A stretch of 64,000 nucleotides of DNA from Sorghum bicolor. Taxonomy: Eukaryota > Streptophyta > Magnoliopsida > Poales > Poaceae. The DNA lies in assembly GCF_000003195.3 (NCBI RefSeq), contig NC_012871.2:44248434-44312433 (forward strand), written 5' to 3'. Below are positions 55,101 to 64,000 of this stretch, in pieces. The number at the start of each line of letters is the position of its first letter. Position 1 is the first letter of the stretch. The notes beneath the pieces were generated by a model. The model searched no databases, had not been told where the DNA came from, and worked only from the letters and a program-made list of their open reading frames with translations. The translations under genes and the position numbers were made by a program.

Positions 55101-56658
55101 TAGATCTTACTTAGTGGGGGCAAAGATAATCATCTATTCAGACCATGCTGCTCTCAAGTACCTCCTCACTAAGAAAGATGCTAAGCCTCGTCTAATTCGA
55201 TGGATTCTTCTACTCCAAGACTTTGACATAGAAATCCGAGATAGGAAGGGAGTTGAGAATTCCGTAGCCGACCACTTGTCTAGGCTTCAGTATAAGGAAA
55301 CACATGATGAACTTCCCATAAATGACTACCTAAGGGATGACACCCTACTTAAGATAACACATGCAGATCCATGGTACGCAGACATCATAAACATTATAGT
55401 AAAAGGCTATGTCCCACCTGGTGCAAACAAAAGGAAGTTGCTTCACGATAGTCGTTTCCACCTTTGGGATGAGCCATATCTTTTCCGAGTCTGCGCTGAT
55501 GGACTCTTGAGAAGGTGTGTTCCTATGGCCGAGGCTACTCAAATTATGGAAAGATGCCATGCCTCGCCATATGGAGGACACTATGGAGCATTTCGGACAC
55601 ATGCTAAAATTTGGCAAAGTGGTTTTTTCTGGCCAACGATGTATGAAGATACAAAGGACTTTGTCAGGAGATGCCACCGGTGTCAAAAACATGGGAATAT
55701 CAACTCATGAAATGAAATGCCTCTCACAAATAATCTTCAAGTAGAACTTTTCGATGCATGGGGCATTGATTTCATGGGGCCATTCCCTATGTCCGGGAAT
55801 TGCGAGTATATCTTAGTAGCTGTGGATTACGTGTCCAAATGGGTAGAAGCCTTACCTTGTCGATCAGCTGATTCAAAACATGCCAAGAGAATGTTCCATG
55901 AAGTAATCTTTCCTCGCTTTGGTATACCCCGGATAGTCATAAGCGATGGAGGTTCCCACTTCATCGACAAAATCTTCCGGAAGTACCTAGCCGATCATGG
56001 AGTTCGACACAACGTCGCAACACCATACCATCCTCAGACTAGCGGTCAAGCCGAAACATCTAACAAACAAATCAAAAATATGTTACAAAAGACCGTAGAT
56101 GAGATGGGTAAGGGGTGGAAGGACAAACTTCCTGATGCACTTTGGGCATATAGAACTGCATTCAAAACACCCATAGGCATGTCACCTTATCAACTTGTAT
56201 ATGGAAAAACTTGTCACTTGCCTGTGGAAGTAGAGTTTAAGGCTCATTGGGCACTCAAGAAATGGAACATGGATCTCCACCTCGCTAGTGAGAATCGTCT
56301 GATGCAACTATCTGAGCTAGAAGAATGGAGAGAGAAAGCCTACCACAATTCAAGGATCTATAAAGAGAGAACAAAACGATGGCATGATAAGAGAATCAAG
56401 CACAAGGAGTTTAAGCCTGGAGATAAGGTTATACTATTCAATTCAAGAGTTAAGCTCTTTGGGCATGGTAAGCTACGAAGTAAGTGGGATGGACCATACA
56501 AGGTTATTGACACTTCAACTCATGGAGCCATTACCATCCAAGATGACATAGGTAACACTTTTAAGGTAAATGGTCAACGCTTGAAAATCTATCTTGAGCC
56601 ACAAAGCAACCTGGTAGAGGAACTTGATGCGATTGAGTTCATAGAATTCTCATACTAA
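52192..56658 (+). pseudogene. F gag-pol polyprotein (Athila), interrupted by two TGA codons
   Basis: One frame of about 1488 codons from ATG 52192 to the TAA ending at 56658. TGA codons break it at 52393-52395 (codon 68) and 55708-55710 (codon 1173); there is no frameshift. Gag: [33 protein letters not shown]. Protease-like region near 53260-53520: [13 protein letters not shown] where D-T/S-G is expected, ending LLIGRPIM, so the catalytic Asp appears missing. [54 protein letters not shown] (DD near 54502). RNase [41 protein letters not shown]. Zinc finger: [10 protein letters not shown] to CHRCQKHG. Integrase: [26 protein letters not shown], and WDGPYKVID near the end. No chromodomain. Confidence 0.93.
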
Positions 56659-56801
56659 GCTCTCATAAGCTCTAGACAATTACCTAACCCTTAATATGCT
56701 CCACGAGTTTTGTTGTCTATTTGGGTTGTGCAGGATTTTGAGGCTTAAGAAGAGTGACACCGAACATGCAGGCCACAAGAGTAAACGACTATGTCAACAT
56801 C

Positions 56802-56823
56802 CAGCTTGGGGGAGGCACCCCCA
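56802..56823 (+). promoter_or_regulatory. Internal polypurine-like hairpin, element F
   Basis: CAGCTTGGGGGAGGCACCCC lies 150 bp after the integrase stop and can pair GGGGG with CCCCC around a five-base loop. Confidence 0.5.
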
Positions 56824-57357
56824 CGTGTATCTAGATAAGTATTACTTTTCTTTCTTGGTTTTATTTACTAGTATTCAGAAATAAAAAAAAATGCATAACC
56901 ATGAAACCAAAAAAAGTTTTTCTTTTGAGTAATATACAATAGTTTTGTGTAATCCTAAGTTTTAAATAAAAATAAAAAAAGTTTGATTTAAGTCTAGGTA
57001 ATTGACAAACATGATATGAGAAGGTCTGAGCTACTATTTAACTTGTTCCATGTTTTGCTAGAGTTCTGGAGATTTTATCTTTTAAAAATCTAAAAAATAT
57101 AATAATAAAAAAAAATGAGATCATAATACCTAGAGTCTTATAAGATATAAATATTAAAACTGTGGGCACTTGCTTTGTTCAAGCCATTGTTAATTCTTGT
57201 AGTTTTGGTTGAGAGAATTATCATGCTCCCAAGATCAAGATCTTTTTGTTTTAACAATATAAAAGATTCACTCTTCTGAAGTATTATTGCGTTAGAGGCA
57301 TGGGACTATGCAAAACTTTGATTCGAAAAAAAGAGAAGTGAGACGAGAGGTAAAAAT

Positions 57358-57405
57358 GGACAAGTGTCCGAAGTAGAATTAGGGGTACAAAGATACCCAC
57401 CTGAG
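57358..57405 (+). ncRNA. 3'-UTR two-hairpin module, first copy in F
   Basis: GGACAAGTGTCC, linker AGTAGAATTAGG, then GGGTACAAAGATACCC and ACCTGAG. Both stems are intact. Confidence 0.62.
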
Positions 57406-57415
57406 TGAAAAAAGA

Positions 57416-57461
57416 GGACATGTGTCCGACAGTAGAATTAGGGGTACTCGCTGCCCACTTG
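57416..57461 (+). ncRNA. 3'-UTR two-hairpin module, second copy in F
   Basis: GGACATGTGTCC, linker AGTAGAATTAGG, then GGGTACTCGCTGCCC. The last stem keeps pairing through one G-U and has a wholly different loop. Confidence 0.62.
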
Positions 57462-57897
57462 AAAAAAAAGAGACTGAAAAAAAAGAAAGAAAAAAAAGAA
57501 AAGAAAAAAAAAATGATAGCCCATGGTCCCTCTAATAAGCAATATGCCAGTAAGAGATGACAAACTTTTCAAAAAGGTCAAAGGTCTTGATCTAGGAGTA
57601 TGACATTCCTCTCCCTTACTCCGAGCGTTGACATAGCAAAATGCAAAGTAAGTATGCTAAAACTTTTAAAGCTCTACTTATATATCCTTCGAGAAAAAGG
57701 CAAAAGCCTCAGTTTTATTTTGGGAACTTACAAAAATACTCCAGAACAAAGGTAAGACAGAAGAACTTGAGACATAGTGCTTGACTTGATCGTTCTGTTT
57801 TTCAATCACTTAAGACCTTAAAAACCCTGTAGTAAGAGGCATAAAAGTAACCCCTGTTTTCTTGCTGATTTTAGCTTTGCTCAGGGACGAGCAAAGG

Positions 57898-57914
57898 TTA
57901 AGCTTGGGGGAGCT
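57898..57914 (+). promoter_or_regulatory. Polypurine tract of element F
   Basis: TTAAGCTTGGGGGAGCT immediately precedes TGTTGATGG of the 3' LTR. Confidence 0.88.
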
Positions 57915-59187
57915 TGTTGATGGTCCTTAATGCTCACATTTAACCATCAACTAATCATGGAAAAGGATCCAAATGCAACCAACACCTAGACTTAGGGTTT
58001 TATCTGATAGAATTCCACGAGTTTTGGTGTTTGTCTATTTCTACAGGGGGTTATCAGGAAATATGAAAGAAAGGCCCACACGTCGGGTTTACATAGAGAT
58101 ATTAACGTGCCGCGCAATTTTCTACCAACTAGAAGAGTCCAGAAGCCACGGGAACGAACGGGAAGGAAATCGGGCTCGGAGGCAGGGCGCCCGCCCAACT
58201 CTCCTGGGCGCCCGCCCAGCTACAGTGCCCAATCAGGACACGTTTCGCGGATTATGCTCCACCGACCTAAAGGATCAAGGAAAACCGTGCGATCAATGTC
58301 GGTTTGATCCGACGGCCCAGATTCACTTGAAGGGACTATAAAACCAGACCCCCTTGGCCCCTGGAGATCATACCTCTTCTACAGAATCAAAGCTAGGGTT
58401 TCAATTCTTCATCCAAGTAGAGAGGATCCCTCTAGTTCTTCTAGTTCTACCTCTAGTTCATCTAGATCTAGTTCTAGTTCATCTAGTTCTAGTTCTTCTA
58501 GTTCTAGTTCTAGTTAGTTCTAGTTGTAATCTAGAAAATAGGGAGAGAGAAGAGGAGAGCGGAGGAGGAGCCGGATCTGTCGGATCTTCCTCAACATTGT
58601 AATTTTGCAGCATCTGGTTCATTCTTCATCGTTCTCCAGGTTCTTCAATTCATAATCCTGAGTTCTTTAATTACTTTTATTTACATTCAAGTTATTTATT
58701 GGATTCCCGCTTGCATCAAGTGCTCTAATATTTGCAACATTAGAGTAGTAATTAATAGATTAGACGTGGTGTTTAGTCTTGCAATTACCTGGAATTGCAC
58801 CCAATCCTGCGGATTGTTGTGGTAGCCTTAGGGTAGTGACAGCCCTAACGGTCGACGTATTCCACCTCGTTCGGATCGGTGTTTGTAGGACAGTAGTCAG
58901 ACCTTCCTAGCCCCCTTCTCATCTCTCTCCGTGGTTAGTGCTCTGATGTCCCGATATAGATAATCTTGAAGTAATTCTTGATTCTTAGATCAACTAGAGA
59001 ACTCTCAGGAAACTTCCTCTCTTCCCACCAAAAATAATCATATAGTTATCCTTGGGCGATCTTGGATCTTAATTAGTACACTCACGTTCCCTGTGGAAAA
59101 TCGATACTCTGGAATACTCCCGGGTGAAGGCTACATCGGTATCCGTGCGCTTGCGGATTTTTCTGTTTGCGTTTAAAATACCCAACA
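57915..59187 (+). repeat. 3' LTR of element F
   Basis: This matches 50796-52074 with about 12 substitutions and a 6-bp shorter TCTAGT tract. It starts TGTTGATGG (a C to T change from the 5' copy) and ends AATACCCAACA before GATGT. Confidence 0.95.
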
Positions 59188-61076
59188 GATGTGCGGCAGC
59201 TCAGTGCGCTGCTTCGAGAAGCGTCGAGCATACTCTCGAAGAGTTTCTCCTGACTTCTGCTTGCACTTGCTGAGGTCCCACAAGTTGTCGGGCCGTATAT
59301 AGGTCCCTTTGAAGTTACCCTCGAATACCCTGACCAAATCGACCCAGTCGTGGATCTGGTTGGCTGGGAGCTCCTCGAGCCATCTACGGGCGGTGTCGGA
59401 GAGGATGAGTGGTAGCTGTCGGATGATGGCTCGATCGTCCCCTCGAGCGCCTCCCAGCTGACAGGCTAGCTTGAAGTCCGCCAACCACAGTTCTGGCTTA
59501 GTTTCACCGTTGTATTTAGCAACGCTAGTGGGGGGTCGAAACGGGCTAGGCAGTGGCGTGCTGCGGATTGCTCTGCTGAACACCCGAGGGCCCGGTGGTT
59601 CCGAGGCCATCCGGTCCTCGTCGCTGTCGTATCTCCCACCATGGTGGGCGCTGTAACCGCGCTCTTGTGCATCCCCATACCGACGGTGACGATTTTCGTC
59701 GATGTCGCGTCGTGCGTCGTGTCGTCTTTGGTTGTCGGCGGGATGGTGGAGGACGAGCACTGTCTTTTTCCCTCGAGGGGGTGGCTGCTGATGGACTGAC
59801 ACCTCTTTTTCGTTCTGGGCTGGCTCATCACACTTTTCTGTAGCTGCCCCTCAACGTCGGGAGGCCAAGCTTTCTGCTTGCTGAACTGCCGCCACCTGGA
59901 GCAGAGTCTGCACCTTGTCTTGGATGCGCCGTGCTTGGGAGTTTGAGGGATCGGGCATGTTACGCAACAACATTGTTGCCGCCACAACGTTCTGGCCTAC
60001 TCGAGGGAAGCCGCTGACAGGTTGTTCTAGCTCCCCGTCCCCGACGATCTATCGATGTACCTCTCGAGCCCTTCTGTGGACACTTCCGCCTGGTGGGTAT
60101 GGCAGATTCTGCTCAAGGATTTGCTCAAGCAGGACGAGGCGCTCACAAAATTCATCAAGTTCTGTCTTGAGCTCTCGTAGCTGCACAAGTTGCGCGGCTC
60201 TGTCTTCTTGTGGAGGTGGGTTGACCTGTCCGTCATTCCCAGGCGTCCTGGGGTCTTCCCTCGCTGCAGGGGCTCGACCGCCAGCAACGGCGTCTTGCGT
60301 CTCGTCAGTAGTTTCTACCGCCCCGTTGATATGGAAGCACTCCCTAGTAGGGTCGCAGCTGTCGGACTCAGAGCCGGAGTCCGGCTCGGCGGCTTAGAAG
60401 CATCCACGTCCTTCCTCCAGCAGCCGCTGCCTGAGGGAGGTAATCGTGTACCGCCCAGGGCCTAGGCAGCGGAGGCCTCGTACCTGCGAGAAGTCTGGCA
60501 GCTCGGATGTCTGTGGCCGTGCTCCATTGTCGCATGGGAGGACCATTGGTCTTTCCACGTACGTCTGGGTGTTTGGACATATCGTCCTGGCGAGCGATGC
60601 TGCGGCGTTGTCCAGCCCGAACGGCAGCGCTCTTCTTGTGGCGAACAACCCGTGTGGAAGCAGCGTCGTGGCGGGCGAGAGTGCGCAAGGCACGCTATCT
60701 CCCGTCGTCGTTGCGTGGTCTTTGTGGTGTCGGGCCGTCGAGCCCGCAGTTTCAGCGCGTAGGGATGTCGGCTCATGGATCACCTCCCGCCTGGCGCGTA
60801 CTGGCGATCGTGATGAGGCAGAGGGGTGATGGTGGTGTTATCCACGCCTCTTCTTGGGTGGGGAGGCGTGGTGGTGAGGACGTCTCGGAGCCTTCAATCG
60901 TGCCGGCGTAACGCGAGCTCCTCCCGGTTCTTTGACCGAGAGTAAGATCATGTCATAGCCCAAGCCGGTAGACATGAACTCGAGGCTCCCAAACCAAATC
61001 ACTGTGGAGCGCGGAATCGGTGAAACGAGAGTGGCCATATGGAAAGGAACGGGAAATCGGTGAAAAACACGCAGGA
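59188..61076 (-). pseudogene. Element E gag, N-terminal half and leader
   Basis: On the minus strand a likely start, MSTGLGYDMILLSVKEPGGA near 60975, opens a short frame that stops near 60838. The next 1 kb is frame-broken, GC-rich and low in recognisable motifs. From 59802 to 59188 the frame is clear: SVAKYNGETKPELWLADFKL, QLPLILSDTARRWLEELPAN, IHDWVDLVRVFEGNFKGTY and ETLREYARRFSKQRTELPHI, the Retrotrans_gag core of Tat elements. It continues at 50795 beyond F. Confidence 0.85.
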
Positions 61077-61096
61077 CCCCTACCTGGCGCGCCAAC
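61077..61096 (-). promoter_or_regulatory. Primer binding site of element E
   Basis: On the minus strand GTTGGCGCGCCAGGTAGGGG follows the 5' LTR end CCGACA. The TGGCGCGCCAGG form is typical of this Tat group; I do not assign the tRNA. Confidence 0.72.
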
Positions 61097-62139
61097 TGTC
61101 GGCGTTTTCCCCCTGGGGGGTCACACCAACGAGTAAAACTTGTATGCGTGCTCCCTTTTCCGGATGGTGATGCAAAAAGACACAAAGATTTATCCTGGTA
61201 CGTCCAGCGGGGGGGGGGGAGTTTGTATTATTCTACACCTAAGTGCCTGTACAGGGGTGAATACAAACGTGGTATGGATGGAGATGGAGTGAGTTGGCTC
61301 TGCTACGTATGGCTTGTGTGTTGTGTTGTATCGCGTTGTCCTCTATCCGCTCCCGGGTCTCCCCTTTTATAGTTCCAAGGAGAGACCTAGGGTACATGTA
61401 TAGATGTCAGAGTAGGGGTCGATAGAGGTATGGCGCACTAACCTACTCGAGGCCTCCGTACCAGCGTGGTCTCGAGCCGTCTTGTCTTGGTAGCTTGATG
61501 ATGATTACGCGTGCCCCTGTATCCCGCTCTGTGCGTCGTCCTAGACTGGTTTATTTGTTGCACGCTTGTACGTCACGACAGCACCTGCGTCAGACTGGTT
61601 GAAGTGCTATCACTCGTCACCCGACCCTTCCCCAGGAAGGAAACGTGCCTACTTGAGGGTCGGATGCCGTGTAACGCCTCGCTAGCCAGAGCGCTGAGTT
61701 TGGGCGTCTCGATGGGGGTCTTGATTAGACGTTCCGACCCAGTTTCTGCGTCCTGCCATGTTCTGGCTCGTTTGGTGGTGAAGGCTACAAAAAGAATGAC
61801 ATGACGGGTGCCTGTTCCCTATCACGCTTCCCGTGACTAGCGGGTTAGGTGGGAACGCGGCAGGCACATTAAATGCCCTGGTTCTCGTGCCCGCATCAGG
61901 CGGCGGGCGGTGTCCTTGCGCTCGACGCCTTCTGATTCGCTCGAGCCTGTTTCCGTATTCGACGGTAGCCGGCGCTCGAGCCCTGATCGATTCGCAGGAC
62001 GCTCTTTCTGTGTTCGAGACTATGGCCATCGAGGACCGTGCGTCTAACTGGGTAGGGCGTCGAGTTGGAGGCCTCGACTTTCGTACGGATATTCTCGTCA
62101 TGTACATCAGTTAGGGTACCCCTTACTGATATCTTGACA
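61097..62139 (-). repeat. 5' LTR of element E
   Basis: In plus sense TGTCGGCG to ATATCTTGACA; on the minus strand it starts TGTCAAGATATC. Full length 1043 bp; the 3' copy is truncated. It has a run of about twelve G near 61200 and a TATA box at 61364-61371 (minus). The right flank is GTCCT. Confidence 0.87.
61364..61371 (-). promoter_or_regulatory. TATA box of E 5' LTR
   Basis: TATAAAAG on the minus strand in GGAACTATAAAAGGGGAGA. Confidence 0.75.
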
Positions 62140-64000
62140 GTCCTTACTACGAGGACGAAGCTCAAGTCAAGTGCTCAATATCCAGAAGCGATGGCGATTC
62201 GAATCGATTTCTGACTAGCTGGCGAGTTATTCCCCACACAAACCACACTCACTGATCAAGTGAGCTACATATCACCATATTACACTATCCACGACCAATT
62301 CGCGGGTTCGGCAGGCACCGCTAGTACTTGAGGACTGTTCCGGTAACCGAGGTATCCAAGGTATACCAAGGTTGCGCGCCGTGCCCTCGTCGTTCTCCTC
62401 AACCATCTCCAATAGAGCGCATGGTGGCTCAACTCCCGGCCCGGATAGTGTTCAGGCTTCGCGGTCGGAACGACTTGTCCTTCCAGCTAAGTGTGGGGCA
62501 CGCGTTCAACATGACAAGAGGGCCGTCAACGATCGGTCCTTAATCGACACAGACAGGGGCACTACGGTCAACACCACCATAAGACCCTGCCCGGTCTCAA
62601 GTTCCTTCCCGCACTTGGTTACTTTTTCTCCAATGCATTGACCGCTAACATTCAGGTATCCACCTATATCTCGTAGGTGATAGGAAATCACCCGACTTCT
62701 ACCGTACTAAGCAAGCTAAGCAAAAACTCCGAGCCTATCTACATAGGACAAGGTAGATAAACATGTGGTGATATCAAGGAGTAAATGTGCATCAACGGTG
62801 TCAAGCAACTCCTATCACTTAAATGCAGCATAGTAAAACAATTATGATAAAACAATTAAGTTAGCTAGAATAGGGAGACTTAGAATGCTCCGAGGCTTGC
62901 CTCTCTCGAAGGTTCTAGGCCTGTGGTCCGGGCACTCCTGCAGATCTCCTTCCGGCTCTGTTCCTTCTAGAAGTTCCTGCTCCTGTGTCTGCTCCTGCTC
63001 CTCAGGTCCCACCTCCTTCTCCTGCGAGCCTGTATGATGCATGTGTGCTCCTGAGTGGGGTGCAAGATGCCTGAGGTGCAATGCTTATGCAAGTCAATAC
63101 AAGATGATCATATCATGGTGCATAGATGAGTATGTACAAAGCCCATCTCCAGTGGAGATGAGTTCCAACGGATAAAACAGGAATCTGATTTCTACATGGT
63201 AGTCAACATCATCCAAGGAGATATAACCAAATTAAAGCATCTATTGCATTCTCTTCTACAAGTCATTATTAACCAGCAAGCTATCATGGTGCTTCAAAGA
63301 TACACCAAACACAATTTATTCTATTCATCTCATGCATAACAAGGTTTTATGTATTTAATTATTATTAGGCCTACAATAGTAGCATATATTTCTGATCTTC
63401 AATAAATTCTACAAAAAATACAGTAGGTCACTGGTTATTTATCAAGTCTACCACAAAATTTTCATAATATTTGGACAGGTAATCTTACCCACACAAAAAA
63501 ATCATAAGTTTAACCTCATAATTAAGTGTAAATACCCTACTGGTGACAAAGTGTCAAACCACAGATTTCATATTTTTATAAATTACTTACTATCACAAGA
63601 AATGTCCACAAAAATTTGTAGCATAATTACATGATCCAATTATTTATTAAAAATCATAAACCATTGCCATGCAAGCATTTAAATCATCATAAATTAATTT
63701 ATACAGCAATTATTGTGTCACATATTTTTCCCAGAGACTAAACATCCATGCAAAGCTAACAAAACAAGAATTGTATTTTTTCTGAGTTATATTCTATTTA
63801 CTATGCATTTTCTCACTAACATCAAACACATGGAATAAATAAATTTACACAGAAAAGTTGTACAAACATGACATGCAATTTCACCAAGTTGTAGATCTAG
63901 ATTTATAGAACACATCACATTTTATTTCATCATTTTTGGAGCCATAAATTTCAAGATATGAATTTAATACGATTTAAAATATTTTTGAGAAATCATTTTG
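62140..64000 (-). mobile_element. L: long chromovirus-type LTR fragment, runs off the window
   Basis: No coding. Several blocks match the K LTR in the same order and orientation, for example CGGTCCTTAATCGACACAG with K CTGGTCCTTAACCGACACAG (about 28853), the CCGGTCTCAA segment, and TGCAGCAT followed further on by GAGGCTTGCCT. Overall similarity is low, so this is a related but distinct family. Near 62975-63005 a short CTCCTG repeat occurs. From about 63300 it becomes AT-rich and includes AAGTTGTAGATCTAGATTT like the hairpin region of K. It may be the 5' LTR of H, which has the same orientation and lineage. Confidence 0.6.

Larger units (their letters stand above)
56659..57914 (+). other. 3' UTR of element F
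   Basis: 1.25 kb with no ORF. It holds the polypurine-like hairpin, A-rich tracts, two copies of the two-hairpin module and the polypurine tract TTAAGCTTGGGGGAGCT (57898-57914). Confidence 0.85.
50796..59187 (+). mobile_element. Element F: Athila retrotransposon with full pol, two nonsense codons
   Basis: 5' LTR, tRNA-Asp-type primer binding site, one long gag-pol frame, 1.25 kb 3' UTR, polypurine tract and 3' LTR, flanked by perfect GATGT (50791-50795 and 59188-59192). It lies in the gag gene of E. LTRs of 1279 and 1273 bp differ at about 12 sites (about 1%). It is the only copy in the window with Athila RT, RNase H and integrase, so its relatives are the likely helpers of A, C, D and I. 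It has no ORF in the env-like position. Confidence 0.95.
24528..62139 (-). mobile_element. Element E: Tat-lineage Ty3/gypsy element opened by K-J, D and F
   Basis: Own pieces are 24528-27731, 40912-42268, 50145-50795 and 59188-62139. On the minus strand they give 5' LTR, primer binding site, gag, protease, RT (to the catalytic motif), then after a gap the 3' region with an antisense gene, polypurine tract and 3' LTR. RT motifs (FAWSPSDMPGIPREV, CVDYTSLNKAC, AYVDDIVVKS) are those of the Tat group (RIRE2/Retand-like). RNase H and integrase are missing and were probably removed by the deletion that fused K to J. The outer end of the 3' LTR is also missing. Confidence 0.82.

Noticed and set aside
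56659..57914. Possible env-like ORF after integrase in F
   Set aside because: No frame longer than about 60 codons and no similarity to the element I ORF.
59471..60911. Plus-strand ORFs of 60-160 codons opposite E gag
   Set aside because: They are mirror frames of a GC-rich minus-strand gag region and show no known domain.
1..64000. Host protein-coding gene, tRNA, rRNA, CRISPR array or bacterial-type operon
   Set aside because: Every clear domain is retroelement Gag, protease, RT, RNase H, integrase, chromodomain, ATHILA ORF-1-like or the antisense Tat gene. The tRNA-Asp match is only the 18-bp primer binding site, not a tRNA gene.

Overview
The window is plant nuclear DNA made entirely of nested long terminal repeat (LTR) retrotransposons of the Ty3/gypsy superfamily. 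I found no host gene, tRNA, rRNA or CRISPR array. Three things point to a grass (Poaceae), probably heterochromatin of a panicoid species: the mix of Athila-like, Tat-like and Tekay/Del-type chromovirus elements, the Tat-type antisense extra gene, and the very long chromovirus LTRs. I do not name a species.

Layout (letters are mine). H is a Tekay-type polyprotein on the minus strand and is the oldest layer seen. It is split into 1-166 and 18073-18404 by A. A is a plus-strand Athila-like non-autonomous element at 167-18072 with target-site duplication (TSD) ACCTT. The 3' LTR of A is split by B, a roughly 3 kb solo LTR at 7359-17566 (TSD GAGAA). B is split by C, a minus-strand, nearly non-coding Athila-like element at 9592-16765 (TSD CCTGT/CCTAT). 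At 18405 H is hit again by I, a minus-strand Athila-like element. I keeps its 3' LTR, an ORF in the env-like position and a protease, and is cut off at about 24528.

From 24528 to 62139 lies E, a minus-strand Tat-lineage element: 3' LTR, antisense gene with a probable intron, protease/RT, gag, primer binding site (PBS) and 5' LTR. E is opened by three insertions. The first is a K-J chimera at 27732-40911. It joins a Tekay chromovirus (K: 3.9 kb LTR, chromodomain, integrase, RNase H, RT, protease, end of gag) to a second Tat-like element (J: RT, protease, gag, PBS, 5' LTR). The second is D, a plus-strand non-autonomous Athila-like element at 42269-50144 (TSD GGGTG). The third is F, a plus-strand Athila element with full pol at 50796-59187 (TSD GATGT). 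From 62140 to the end is a long Tekay-like LTR (L), possibly the 5' LTR of H.

How the parts relate. Only F has a nearly continuous gag-pol frame, and two TGA codons interrupt it. A, C, D and I lack RT and integrase but share with F the tRNA-Asp-type PBS where the PBS survives, a polypurine tract (PPT), an internal PPT-like hairpin and a 3'-UTR two-hairpin module. They therefore look like elements mobilised in trans by an F-like Athila. All copies look decayed; nothing here is evidently active.

Best candidates for something undescribed: (1) the two-hairpin module in the 3' UTR of all five Athila-like families, with wobble changes that keep the stems; (2) about 38 copies of the word GCCGAT/ATCGGC confined to J, and a TCGA excess in E; (3) the antisense gene in E with its own TATA box and a probable GT-AG intron; (4) an apparent internal promoter plus splice acceptor in front of the env-position ORF of I.
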